The notes beneath the pieces were generated by a model. The model ran no database searches. It saw only the letters and a list, made by a program, of their open reading frames with translations, and was not told the origin of the DNA. The position numbers and the translations under genes are program-made. This document shows, piece after piece, positions 33,362 through 44,361 of a DNA stretch of 64,000 nucleotides (its first letter is position 1; every line of letters begins with the position of its first letter). Origin of the DNA: Azolla caroliniana (taxonomy: Eukaryota; Polypodiophyta); contig JBHGNT010000002.1 in assembly GCA_043228905.1 (NCBI GenBank), forward strand, positions 7,750,001-7,814,000. The letters run 5' to 3'.

Positions 33362-33658
33362 GGGTGAAAGCATGCGAATGGAAACACTATTATAGCTATT
33401 TAGCTGGTAAATTGACCACAGCTAAATAGTTTTTTTTATAGCTAATTTTTAGTAGGAAGATCTTAAAGATACGTATCATTTATGATGGGGATGGAAATAT
33501 TACCATTTATGGTCCACCGTTTAGCTAGTCTTTATTTGAGATCAAATTCTAATCATCCCTAAAATTGCCAAAATATACAGATTACATGTAGCTAATTAGA
33601 TAGCTAATTAGCTATGTCAAGGACATAGCTAATTGTTCCCATTCCCATGCTTTCACCC
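33362..33658. mobile_element. 297-bp miniature inverted-repeat element
   Basis: AT-rich, noncoding insert with 24-bp terminal inverted repeats beginning GGGTGAAAGCATG (two mismatches). The 4-bp TACT is duplicated on both sides (33358-33361 and 33659-33662). The plus-strand sushi-like copy at 21521-21540 has the same site with a single TACT, so the insertion is confirmed by an empty site. The interior is rich in AGCTAATTAGCTA palindromes. I cannot assign a superfamily from the ends alone. Confidence 0.9.
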
Positions 33659-33662
33659 TACT

Positions 33663-34918
33663 AACTATTACTTGGGCTACGAACACATTGCTAACTTGCT
33701 TAGAGGGAATGGAACCACTAATGGGCTGCACAAATCCAGGGTTGTCCAACCAAACGACTCCTATTTCGGCTAGACTTAGTCGTTTAACTCTTCTTCTAAC
33801 TGACTAAGGATATCAAATTTGTTCACTAGATTTGGGCTATTAGTACTATTAGGACCATCACATATTCCTACTGAAATAGACTCGGGTTTAGTACAATTAG
33901 AACTAGCAACTATTTGGTTTACCTGTCTTCTTGGCCTATGGGGACAATTTATTGCAATATGCCTTGGTCCACCACAATAAAGACATAGTCGATTTGCTCG
34001 ACGTTGTTGCTTTTCTTCTTCCGTTAATGGTCCGTGACAACGTGTAGTGTCAATCTCCACCGGAGTCGGAGTATTCATTGGAGACGCATTATATGACTCC
34101 CTCGAAAAAGGTTTTGCTACCACTGAGGCGTAGGTGGGCTTTGATCTTGCCCTCAGCATCTATAATTGCCGTTCCGAATGTCGTTCGAAAAGGTGGTTGT
34201 CGCATCTCACCGCATGACTGATTGCTTCTTTTAATGACTTTGGTTCTTCGGGGAAGGTCAAGAGTAAATCCTTGACATCGTTGCGTAAACCATAACGAAA
34301 TTGCTCCATCAATGCTTGATCATCCCAAGGGATATCGGCGGTGAGTAGGTAGAAATCTGCAACATATGCGGAGGCTGGACGATCACCTTGGCGTAATTGT
34401 CGGATTTTGTTGATTGTTGTCCTAATGCTGTCAATATCTCCAAAACAGGCTTTAAACTCACTTATAAATTCTTCAAAAAAATTTAGTAATGGAGATTCCT
34501 TTTCTAACAATGGAGCGAGTCATGCCAATGTTGAGCCACAAAGTAGAGTGCCTACTAGTCCAACTCGTGATGCATTGGTGGGATACCAAGAAGAATGCAT
34601 TTGAATCACTAAACGTACCTGATTCAGAAAACCTCTAAACTGTGATCGGGTCCCATCAAATTTTGCAAGAAGACCGATCTTGGGTTCTTTGTGAATCCCT
34701 TGAGTGCTTGATCCTTGGTGTTGCAATGATACAATAGTTGCTTCAAGTTGTTGTACACGTAATATCAGCTCCCCGTGTTGTTGTTGTTTTTCCAACGCTA
34801 TTTGTTGAAGATCCCCCAACAAACGGTGATTTTCTTGTTCTAGTGCTACAAATTTCTCTTTTAAGCACTAGAGCTCCAAGAAAACATATTGGTATTCCTG
34901 AGTGCTAACAGTTTCCAT
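33663..34918 (-). pseudogene. Gag of the minus sushi-like copy
   Basis: Start codon at about 34918 (METVSTQEYQYVFLELQ), coiled coil with LEQENHRLLGDLQQI, Gag core (FRGFLNQVRLVIQMH; YGLRNDVKDLLLTFPEEP) and an intact CCHC knuckle (CLYCGGPRHIAINC near 33960-34000). Frames shift near 34860, 34515 and 34160. It reads CAG (glutamine) where the plus-strand copy has TAG at 20388, supporting C-to-T decay there. Confidence 0.85.
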
Positions 34919-34982
34919 TTTACTAGGGAGAATAAGAGGATTAGTATGAAGGGAAAAAAGGGGTAAGAAGATGAGGGAAATC

Positions 34983-34987
34983 GGAAA
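34983..34987. repeat. Probable target-site duplication GGAAA, left of the DNA transposon
   Basis: GGAAA precedes the left terminus and recurs at 52791-52795 after the right terminus, in the pyrimidine-rich (on minus) leader of the sushi-like element. The right terminus position is independently supported by the copy at 1-240. Confidence 0.65.
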
Positions 34988-35023
34988 CCACGTTCGCGTT
35001 CACAAGTGGAAGGATTGCACATA
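34988..35023 (+). repeat. Left terminal inverted repeat of the DNA transposon
   Basis: Reads CCACGTTCGCGTTCACAAGT and onward to GGATTGCACATA. It matches the inverted right end (52757-52790) except for the outermost base or two and two to three internal substitutions. Confidence 0.8.
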
Positions 35024-35375
35024 AATGGAAGGGTAAGGAAAATTTTGGTTGATTTTATGGCTTTTTCAATGATTTTACAAAACACATTGATACCAATATG
35101 ATATATGTTCAAACATACTATGAAAAAGGTTAAAAATCCACTATTTTCGTTATTTAGAAGTAACTAAAAAAGGAGGAATTTCAAAAAGTTACATTCTCAA
35201 TTTATATCACAAACTTTACAACCAATGTTATTTTATAAGAAATGATTTTTAGAAATCATAAGAATTCAAAACACATGCTTTTATATTACTCGATTTGTTA
35301 CAAGCGGAATGTAGTTACACTTAATAGCCAAAAATACATTCATGATCACTCCTTTACGGAGAATCACCACTATAA
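35024..35375. other. AT-rich subterminal region, no gene
   Basis: Lies between the left terminal repeat and the 3' end of the minus-strand gene. AT-rich, no coding potential or clear repeat seen. It would hold the 3' UTR and subterminal binding sites of the transposon. Confidence 0.5.
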
Positions 35376-38121
35376 CTAACTAATATACAATGACGATTCC
35401 TCCTCGTCATCCTCGGATGTACCAATCAATGCATTATCTTCGTCATAAACCAAATGGTTTGACTCTAGATTATATGTAGTAGATCTCGTTTGCCTTTGAC
35501 TCGAGCCACCTTGTAGACCTGGTAATTTGTCTTTTATTATATCTATTGTTGACTTCCTTAATCATCTGGCTTTTGTAAGCGTGAAGTCATACACGATGAT
35601 ATCGACATCAGAGATATCAAGGGTCGAGGTGTTATGAATGTTTCGCTTCCTCTTCCTACCTCCCCTTATTGTTGGGCATTCAATCATCTCCAATGTATAC
35701 TTACCTGTAAAAGCATTTGCACTTCTAGTGTTGGACCAATGAACGTTTATAGACTTGATCGTGTTTTCTATTTCATGCATTGGCATTTCTAGAATTTTAC
35801 CAACCCAAAATTGGTGGCCATGTGAGTTCTCATCAGCCGGCGTTGCAATCAACATCCCCGCCGTGAGCTCTTGCAAATTGCCTTGCTAGCTAGGCTCGGC
35901 TGCTTTGGTCATCCTTGGTCCCACATAAATGTCTCTTTGTTGTGGATGGACCAAACCGTCATTAATCGCATTTGCTGGTTGTTCCGGAGTTTTATTTACA
36001 CCATCATGTTGCAGCGTCCATGTGAATGGCGTTTCCAAATTCCAATTATCACCAAATACACAATTGTCTATAATTCCTTTCTAATCACTATAAAATACAT
36101 CCCACCATGACGTGTCTTGTTGTGCGTCATATTTCTTGGCGGCCTCAATATGCTTTCTTTTTTCTTCTAAGGCTTGGAGCCATAACCGTTTTTGTTCCAA
36201 AACCAAGTCACTATGCAACTGTCCTTTCTTCTCAATTAGCATTTGCTTAGCTCCATGGACAACTGTACTCAGCATACAAAGTAATAACTGGCAACCACCT
36301 TTAGGTTCCCATGTTGTAGAAGATGAATATTGTTTAGCATACAAAAGCGTAGAACCACTTATTTCATTTTTCTTTATCATAAAAATATGGTTGAAGCTTA
36401 TATTGTTTAACTAGGCGAGCACTTTAACATTCCCAACACCCCCATCTGATATATATCTCTTAAAGTCATATACCTCTTCAAGTGTAACACTTTTGGGCGT
36501 GGTGTATATGCATCACAAATGACATCAAATAGTTTAGGTAATGTGAAAGCATCATGCCGAGACAACTATTTGGAGAATGTGCTTAACATCTGATCTATAT
36601 GATCATGTGTGTGGCCAACCAAAAGAAAATTGACTTTCACTTTTCTAAACAATCCTTGGTTGACCACCATACTTAGATAGCCAAACACAGTTGAATTTTT
36701 GTTCTCTCTAGCAGTATTTTCCAATTGAATGTATAGAACAGGGGGGAAAGATTGGCCCCAAGACATCAAAACTCCGTGAATCACTGTAACTGTTAGGTTA
36801 GGGTCATTGTGAACATTGGGGTATGTAATGAAGACGTGGGGTCCAAGTAACCTATTATAAGCCAAACATCCCACCAAGTGCATTTGAACAAGGCACTCAT
36901 CATTGACGTCTTTGGGGAGCCTCCGCATATGCGGCAAGCACGTCTTCTTCTGGTCCATGCCATCTATCACCTCTTCAAACACTTCTCTCTATGATGCATC
37001 GCCTTCTTTCGTTCTAACAATTGTGGCTCACGATGCTCTTGTAGTAACTTCTTAGTCATATCCTTTTCCATTGATGTCTTTGCACCTATAGCCAAACTTT
37101 TAAGATTTGCACAAATGGAGCAATACCCCATGTGTACTTTACGTGGAATGATAACATTTGAAAGCTGAGCTCTCCATAATCTTGTGAATTGGCTATATGT
37201 GACAGACTTATTACGTGACCCCACCATATCAGATCGATAGACATCATAAACTTCTCGACGTGTGTAATTATCAGAGAGGTGCATCCTACCTGTAGTGGGC
37301 ATTACTTCACAATTTAACTGAAAGTAACTTTTCATCCAACCAATACCATGTCTTCCAATTGCACCTTTCATACTTGGAACCTCTTTACAATTGAGCATCT
37401 GATCCCCGCCAAGTAGACGTTGTTGTACTCTATGTAGCCGCATGTTACTAACACATAATGCAATTTTAAATGCAACTCTACATATCTGTTGCGCATGGAA
37501 GATATAATACTCGAATGATACTTTGATCCCCGTACATTTGTGAGACACTAGTTGCATATGTGACCCGAGATAATTGTCTTGCTCATCACCAGTCATCGAA
37601 AAATAGTATCGCCTTAATTCTCGCAACTTTGATTTTCCAATCATAGACATACAACCATGGGCACAACATATTTTTTTGACATAAAATCCAATCTGTTTAT
37701 CTGATGTCACCAAGTTAAATCTAGCCAGACGAATTCTTCATGGGATTCTTCTAATATGCATAGGGCTTCCAAATTTCTCTTCCTGCATAGAAGTTGGTGT
37801 AACATTGTTACTATTCAATTCTTTGTTGTGACCATCGCCCATGATATTTGATGTTTCATTGGCACTACCTTCATTCTCCGTATCTTTATTAATATCGTAT
37901 TCTTCAATAGAGAACTCTTCACATGTGTCATTAATCACATTCGTTGTAAGTGAAGATGAGCTCAAACAATACTCTTCGATAGAATATGGTGAGTTTGTCG
38001 ATTGACAATATTCCTCAATAGAAAATGGTGAGTCTGTCGATAAACAATACTCTTCGGTAGAAAACGAAGAGTCTAATGACAAACAATATTCTTCAATCGA
38101 GAACGCTGAATCTTCACTCAT
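35376..38121 (-). pseudogene. DUF7869-like gene, candidate transposase of the DNA transposon
   Basis: Minus-strand gene from a start at 38121. The N-terminal 100 residues hold tandem 13-residue repeats (S-x-D-S-x-F-S-I-E-E-Y-C-L). The middle has Cys/His-rich CCAHGCMSMIG and a CSICANLKSLAIG box. The core has DGMDQKKTCLPHMRR, then LYIQLENTARENKN, then FLLVGHTHDHIDQMLSTFS. These motifs match, from memory, the DUF7869 family, whose acidic residues suggest an RNase H-fold nuclease. The C-terminal part has HQFWVGKILEMP, a reader-like module, and an acidic tail ending at 35376. In-frame stops (about 37738, 36566, 36409, 36081, 35880, 35562) and frameshifts (about 36980, 36497) disable it. The central LEN replaces an expected LDN. 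Confidence 0.65.
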
Positions 38122-38654
38122 GGCTTAAGGTCCACACAGAGCTCTTTAAGTTATGTGCTTAGGCTAACATAAAAACTGATAAGCTCCTCTCTAAACATAT
38201 ACTCCTCTCTAAACATAAACTCCTCTCTAAATAGAAGCTCCCTCAATATAATGTCTATATTATTTAATATTATATTAATAAAATACATAAATATATTATT
38301 TTTAATATAATAATTGTATTCAACATATTAATAATTACTTAAACTAGTTTGTATAAAGTTAAATCAAGTAAAATATAATTACAATCATTACCAAGCCATA
38401 TATATGTTGGATTAAAGTTAAAATCATTGGTTAATTAATGGCACCCATATTTAATATAGAACTTCTCAATCATTGGTTCATTCATGCCAACCATTAAGAA
38501 TATAAGACTTTTCAATCATTGGTTCATTCATGCCCACATCTTTAATGCAAAGCAATTAAGAGTCATAAAAATGTTGCTTTGAGTAATCAATCATTGGTTC
38601 ATTCATGAACCTTTATCGTTGTTTCCTTCCTGAACTTCAAAATCATTGTATGTT
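38122..38654. other. AT-rich divergent intergenic region
   Basis: Between the start of the minus-strand gene and the triplicated promoter. Contains three short tandem copies of CTCCTCTCTAAACATA-like sequence (about 38186-38240) and three copies of a TCATTGGTTCATTCATG motif (about 38470-38610). No ORF. It probably carries the minus-strand gene's promoter. Confidence 0.5.
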
Positions 38655-39501
38655 ATTTTGACTATAAAATCATCATCAATATGTTAGTTTGACTTTGTAA
38701 TCATTGATGCAATCATAAGTAACTCTAGTTAAAGTGACTGTGGTTACTAACTAACTAACCTCAAGCTTGCCAACCCTAGTTAAGGTGACTGTGGTTACTT
38801 TAACTACCGTAGTCAATCCCTATAAATAGGAAGACCTCGTCATATTTCAATCACACAAAGCACAAGAGCAAACAGAGCACATAGAGCACGAAGCACGAAA
38901 GCGTGATCTTTGCCTAAACTTCGACAAGATCAACCATATTTTGACTATAAATTCATCATCAATATGTTAGTTTGACTTTGTAATCATTGATGCAATCATA
39001 AGTAACTCTAGTTAAAGTGACTGTGGTTACTAACTAACTAACCTCAAGCTTGCCAACCCTGGTTAAGGTGATTGTGGTTACTCTAATTACCGTAGTCAAT
39101 CCCTATAAATAGGAAGACCTCGTCATATTTCAATCACACAAAGCACAAGAGCAAACAGAGCACATAGAGCACGAAGCACGAAAGCGTGATCTTTGCCTAA
39201 ACTTCGACAAGATCAACCATATTTTGACTATAAATTCATCATCAATATGTTAGTTTGACTTTGTAATCATTGATGCAATCATAAGTAACTCTAGTTAAAG
39301 TGACTGTGGTTACTAACTAACTAACCTCAAGCTTGCCAACCCTGGTTAAGGTGATTGTGGTTACTCTAACTACCGTAGTCAATCCCTATAAATAGGAAGA
39401 CCTCGTCATATTTCAATCACACAAAGCACAAGAGCAAACAGAGCACATAGAGCACGAAGCACGAAAGCGTGATCTCTGCCTAAACTTCGACAAGATCAAC
39501 C
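38655..39501 (+). promoter_or_regulatory. Tandemly triplicated core promoter and 5' leader of the methyltransferase gene
   Basis: Three nearly identical units of 281-285 bp start at 38655, 38940 and 39221. Each contains a TATAAATAGG box (38821, 39104, 39387), a purine-rich leader (CAAAGCACAAGAGCAAACAG) and ends GATCAACCAT. Only after the third unit does the sequence continue into ATGTCTTC, the start codon at 39502. Each unit could start a transcript, and those from units 1 and 2 would have longer leaders. Confidence 0.85.
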
Positions 39502-39536
39502 ATGTCTTCAAAGAAAATCAAGCACCAAGACTCCAG

Positions 39537-40738
39537 GTAGGCCTCTAACACTGTGGACATTTTTGTAAATATGTTTTAACACTCAAGAACTCGATACGCC
39601 GTATCGAGTTCCGGTATAAAATACAAACTTTATATAGGAACTCGATATGGCGTATCGAGTTTCTGTTTGAAGTTTAGGTTTTATACAAGAACTCGATACG
39701 GCGTATCGAGTTCCTGTTTAAAGTTTAGGTTTTATACAAGAACTCGATACGGTGTATCGAGTTCCTATTAAAAGTTTGTGTTTTAAACACGACGTATCGA
39801 GTTCCTGTATAAAGTTGAGTTTTATACAGGAACTCAATACGGCGTATCGAGTTCCTGTTTAAAGTTTAGGTTTTATACAAGAACTTGATACGCCGTATTG
39901 AATTCCTGTTTAAAGTTTGTGTTTTAAATAGGAACTCGTTACGCCGTATCGAGTTCCTGTCTTATGTTCCTGTGTTATACAGGAACTCGATACGGCGTAT
40001 TGAGTTCCTGTACAAAGTTTGTGTTTTTTTGTATATAGTATGCGTTTTAAACATGAACTCGTTACACCGTAATGAGTTCCTGTATAAAACACAAACATAA
40101 TACAGGAACTCGATATGGCGTATCGAGTTCTTGTTTAAAACACAAACTTTAAACAGGAACTCGATACGCCGTATCGAGTTCCTGTGTAAAATATGTGTTT
40201 GATACATGAACTCGATACCTTGCATCGAGTTCATGTATAAACACGAACTCTATGTAGGAACAATTTAGTATTGTCTGAAAAGTTATCTAACTTTCTATCA
40301 AAATCAGACTTTTTTTATGGAGATTTGCCATATTTTGTAACAAATAGGGGCCTAAATTATAGATGTTTTGTGACCTAGTGTAGCTTAAAATAGTGGAAAA
40401 TAACCCACAAATTACCTCTACGATACCAAATGCAAGTCTATCATGAGCAAATTCTCTAAAATATGGATATGGAATCAATATAAGCCACACCCACCCTTCA
40501 AGATAACATATATCCTTGTATACTTATTAAGATATATATTTTCTATGTTGAATAGCCCTTACTAGAATGGATTTCTGAATAAAGGACTACCATGTTCACT
40601 CAATGCATGATTGATATTTTTAGTTTGCCACAAATCGCCTGCTAGTTCTTGTCTTCGTCTAATTATGTGTATTTTAATATACAACCTTAATCTACGTGAC
40701 CACCTAACTTATGTTTTCGCATGTCCTTTCTTAAATAG
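39537..40738 (+). other. First intron of the methyltransferase gene
   Basis: Donor AG|GTAG at 39537 and acceptor TTAAATAG ending 40738. Exon phases agree (AG + G gives an arginine codon, then SFENLSDRPVKK). Most of the intron is the palindrome array; the rest (40260-40738) is AT-rich with nothing recognised. Confidence 0.7.
39587..40232. repeat. Array of 12 full and one half 25-bp palindromes
   Basis: Each unit is GAACTCGATAC, a three-base centre (usually GCC or GGC), then GTATCGAGTTC. Units begin at about 39587, 39638, 39689, 39740, 39831, 39881, 39932, 39983, 40055, 40106, 40158 and 40209, with a half unit at about 39790. Most are about 51 bp apart, about five helical turns. AT-rich spacers (TTTAAAGTTTGTGTTTTA) are also near-palindromic across each unit. 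The units vary by mirrored substitutions less often than by single ones. The array lies inside intron 1. Confidence 0.9.
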
Positions 40739-41300
40739 GTCGTTTGAGAACTTGTCAGACCGACCTGTGAAGAAGATAAAGCTCCAGATACAAGGCTCTC
40801 CAATTGAAACCCAGACCGTAATAGCTCCCGAGAACATGAAGAGAGGAAAGAAGCTTCTCTTCAATGACGAAAGAAAATCTCAACCACCCAATGAGGTCAG
40901 CCAGAAGAAACTATGAGCAGCCATTGGTGGTGAAAACCTTCCTGACCGTGATCTAACGGACAAGGAATGGTGTATGCAATACGTCAACTCTAAGAAAAAA
41001 GTCGTGTTGTATACTACAAAGAAGAAGGGTGAGGGGTAGCTTGAAAATGAAACCGCATTTATGTATGGCCATATTCTACGATTTGACTACGAAGAATCAA
41101 ATTCAGCCAACATACTTGTAATGATAGAGTGCTCTAAGGGGGTACGTAAAGTATTCCTTTTTGAAGATCTTCTAGTAAAGGAAACTTGTGGGCCAAAACC
41201 TTTTAAAAAAGATCTAGGAAAGCTCCTAGAACCTTATTGTTACCTTGAGGCCTTATATACAAGGCCATGTAAGTCTAAGGGAGCCATTGCCCTCCCCAAT

Positions 41301-41584
41301 TGTTGTTGGGGTGGGGGGTGAAGCCTAGAATGGCTTTAACCCCCTCCCAAGGGGGTTACGATAGAGAGAGAGAAGGAGAGAGTGAAAATAAGAATGACAC
41401 CAAAATAAGAGGGAAAAAGTTATTCATTACATACCCCATAGGGGGTTTATATAATACATCCAATGTAATGGTTACATGACCGTTATAAACTCATCCTCAC
41501 ACACTCATTTACTTTACACATACACATCAACCACATCATTACACATACCCTTATGCTTCCCCGTATATTCTTACGGGTAACACA
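41301..41584 (-). repeat. Left LTR of the noncoding LTR element
   Basis: 284 bp. Aligned with 44019-44361 it lacks a segment of about 60 bp near its middle (after GACCGTTATAAA), with few other differences. The repeat starts with the GGGGTGGGGGG tract. Confidence 0.8.
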
Positions 41585-44018
41585 TGGCACGCCTGTGGGA
41601 CAATGCATTGCACGATGAACCCACTCTCCATGGCAACTCTTCTCGACTGGAACTCCATCGGTCATCTCAACGGTCGGAAATCCCTTGACTGGAGCACTGC
41701 TCTACGATCGATAACTTCGATCGGAGATTTGCTTGACTCGAACCTTCTCGTTCGGTCAGCACAAGTCACGAATGGATCATACACCAATCAACTAGTTCAT
41801 TGTGGCATGGGTCGTGAAATCGTGTTGTGCATTTGTGTATTCTTTCTTTCATCATGTGAAGTGAGTTTTATATTTTTTACCCTTTGGTCTTTAAAATTGT
41901 GCCCTCAAGTTTTTATTTTTTTAATTTTTTAATTTTTCTTTTATACCCTTGAATTTTCGAAATTTTCTCTTGTACCCTTCAGTTTTTGAAATTTGGTCTC
42001 ATGCCCTCGAGCTTTTGAAATTCCGTCATCTACCCTTGAACTTCTGAAATTCGGTTTGATGCCCTCCAATTATTGAAATTACCTAGAATGCCCTCCAATT
42101 ATTGTCACTTTCTTCTTATTCTTCACTTTTATTTGCTTTGTCTTCTTCTACTTCTTTCTCTTCTTCCTTTCTGTTTTCTTCTCTGTCTGTGTCTTCTTCT
42201 TGCGTTCTTCTCCTTCCTTTCTTCCATTTCTTCTTCGCCTTCATCCGTTTCTCCTTCTTTAGCCATGACAAGAGCTTGGTGGAGCTCTCTCTCTACTCTA
42301 TCTTGGTTTGTGTCTATGTCTGTCTAAGTCGTTTTTGTTCGTCAGCCGTCGGTCGTGTGATGTTTAGAGCATGGAGATACGACACAAACAGAATGATATA
42401 GGGGCAAAGCCCTCGGGTCTCTTTCTTCCTTCTTTCTCCTTTCTACCTTCTTTTTCCTCCTTTCTTCTTTCTTTCTGTTATTGTTGTTTCTTCCTCCTCC
42501 TTTTCTCTTCTCTTGGCGTAGCGTATGTCTCTAACTGTTTTCTGTGTTTCTCTGCGTCTGATGCAGCTTCCTCTTCAATCTCCTCTCCTCATGTTCAGCT
42601 CGTCGTCAATGGTTGCCGTCGAACCTTCTGTCCGGTAGGCCTTGTCTGTCTCCTTGCTGGCATCCACCTGTCTGACTGGTTATCAGATGTCGATTCGGCC
42701 CCTGTTGTTTGGCGGCCAACCCTATTTGGGTGGTTGTCCGACTGGTCGTCTCTCTGTTCGGCCGTGTCTTTCCGGCCACATGCCGTGCTTCAGCTATTGA
42801 TCGTTTCTGTTATGCCGCCAACTGTAGGACCGTCTTTCCACCAACAGTCGTTGTCCCAATCCGACTGTTCGGTTTGCATGTCCAATGGCTATCGATCCAC
42901 GCCATTCGCCATCCACCATACCACCGCTATCTCTGTCTGTAGGCTCATCCAATTTGACAATCCTTTGCAACTTCGTGCCTCCTTCCTCTGTTGAAATTCA
43001 CAGATCATGTCATTCTCCTTCACTGCAAGTATTCTTAGGATGCCTCCTTTCCCGCACTTACACATATTCACTTCTTTTAAATGTTCGAATGCAGTATAAA
43101 TTTCTACATGATTTCCTTTGATGACAATATAGCAAGAACGACAGAACTTATGGCAAAGGGAATTGACATCAAAGTGGGATGGGCACCCATCTTTCGTAGG
43201 ATACTCCACAGTTCGTCCTGTCCGCAAAAGCAAACGATATAGCTTCCCCTTAGCAAGGGGACGGACTGTCTCCTGAAGTAGACCAATAGGGTTAAGGAGA
43301 AGATGTGAATAGATACAATAAGAAGAAATGATGAAGTCCTATTGAACTGATAACATTATCCCTTATGTAGATAAATATGGTGCAGAAAACATCGTCGGGA
43401 CGACAGATATAGAGAATAAACGTTACACTCTCAGACAAGGAAGGAGGAGAAACAACGAAAATAGGTAAGAAGAACAGAACAAATTCTAGATGATTGGGGC
43501 CTAGAAAACAATAATATGGAGAGCCAGTGGGAGAGGAACAAAAGGCAAGCTTGATGGTCACAGGCTATGGAGGCTCTTAAAGAAAGAAGGAGATGGAAAA
43601 GATGAAGAAGAAAAACTGAGGGTAGACCGCTAGATAATCAGAGAGGCTAAGTGCTACTATGGCTATGGGAGTAGATGAAACAATATTAAGATCACCATAG
43701 CAGGCTGCCTCTTCACACAAACAGTCCAAGCACAACCCATCCTTGCTATAACAGGGAGAGATATACAGAGACACCGAGAGCGAGAGAAAGATTACTGATG
43801 GAGAGGGAAAGTGAGGAATAGACTTCCTCTCAAAGGAGGGTCGGGAAAGATTACTGATGGAGAGGGAAAGTGAGGAATAGACTTCCTCTCAAAGGAGGGT
43901 CAGCCTTTCAAGCATGCCAAAAGTGTTGTTGGGGTGGGGGGTGAAGCCATTCTGGAGAGGGAAAGTGAGGAATAGACTTCCTCTCAAAGGAGGGTCGGCC
44001 TTTCAAGCGTGCCAAAAG
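41585..44018. other. Interior of the noncoding LTR element
   Basis: No pol or gag motif in any frame. Holds tandem 36-bp-like units (CCCTYRARTTTTYGAAATT) at about 41940-42100, a pyrimidine-rich block at 42100-42550 whose Ser/Phe/Leu open frames are composition artefacts, and a repeat-rich segment at 43790-44018. There an AGAGGGAAAGTGAGGAATAG unit occurs three times and an extra LTR start plus primer-site junction is duplicated near 43911-43950. Confidence 0.6.
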
Positions 44019-44361
44019 TGTTCTTGGGGTGGGGGGTGAAGCCTAGAATGGCTTCACCCCCCTCCCAAGGGGGTTACGATAGAGAGAGAGAAGGAGAGAG
44101 AGAAAATAAGAATGACACCAAAATAAGAGGGAAAAAGTTATTCATTACATACCCCATAGGGGGTTTATATAATACATCCAATGTAACGGCTACATGACCG
44201 TTATAAATAAGACCATTTCACATTCTTGTACACATGCACATAATTGTGCATGTGTCCATACACATACTCATCCTCACACACTCATTTACTTTACACATAC
44301 ACATCAACCACATCATTACACATACCCTTATGCTTCCCCGTATATTCTTACGGGTAACACA
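44019..44361 (-). repeat. Right LTR of the noncoding LTR element
   Basis: 343 bp, the longer copy. On the minus strand it would be the 5' LTR, with a TATATAAAC box near 44165 and the TTTTGGCACGC primer-site-like sequence directly after it (44008-44018). Confidence 0.8.

Larger units (their letters stand above)
41301..44361 (-). mobile_element. Noncoding LTR element inside an intron of the methyltransferase gene
   Basis: Direct repeats at 41301-41584 and 44019-44361 begin TGTTSTTGGGGTGGGG and end GGGTAACACA. The first lacks a 60-bp piece. A TATATAAAC box is on the minus strand in both, and TTTTGGCACGC follows the right repeat on the minus strand like a primer-binding site, so minus orientation is favoured. 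The 2.4-kb interior has no retroviral coding sequence. It lies between the donor at 41269 and the acceptor at 44363, so it may be spliced out. No clean target duplication was found. Confidence 0.75.

Noticed and set aside
39587-40232. CRISPR-like array
   Set aside because: The units are self-palindromic, the spacers are similar to each other rather than unique, and the context is a plant nuclear intron.
42073-42994. Leucine/serine/phenylalanine-rich frames as membrane proteins
   Set aside because: They come from a pyrimidine-rich noncoding block within an LTR element interior. No start or conserved motif.
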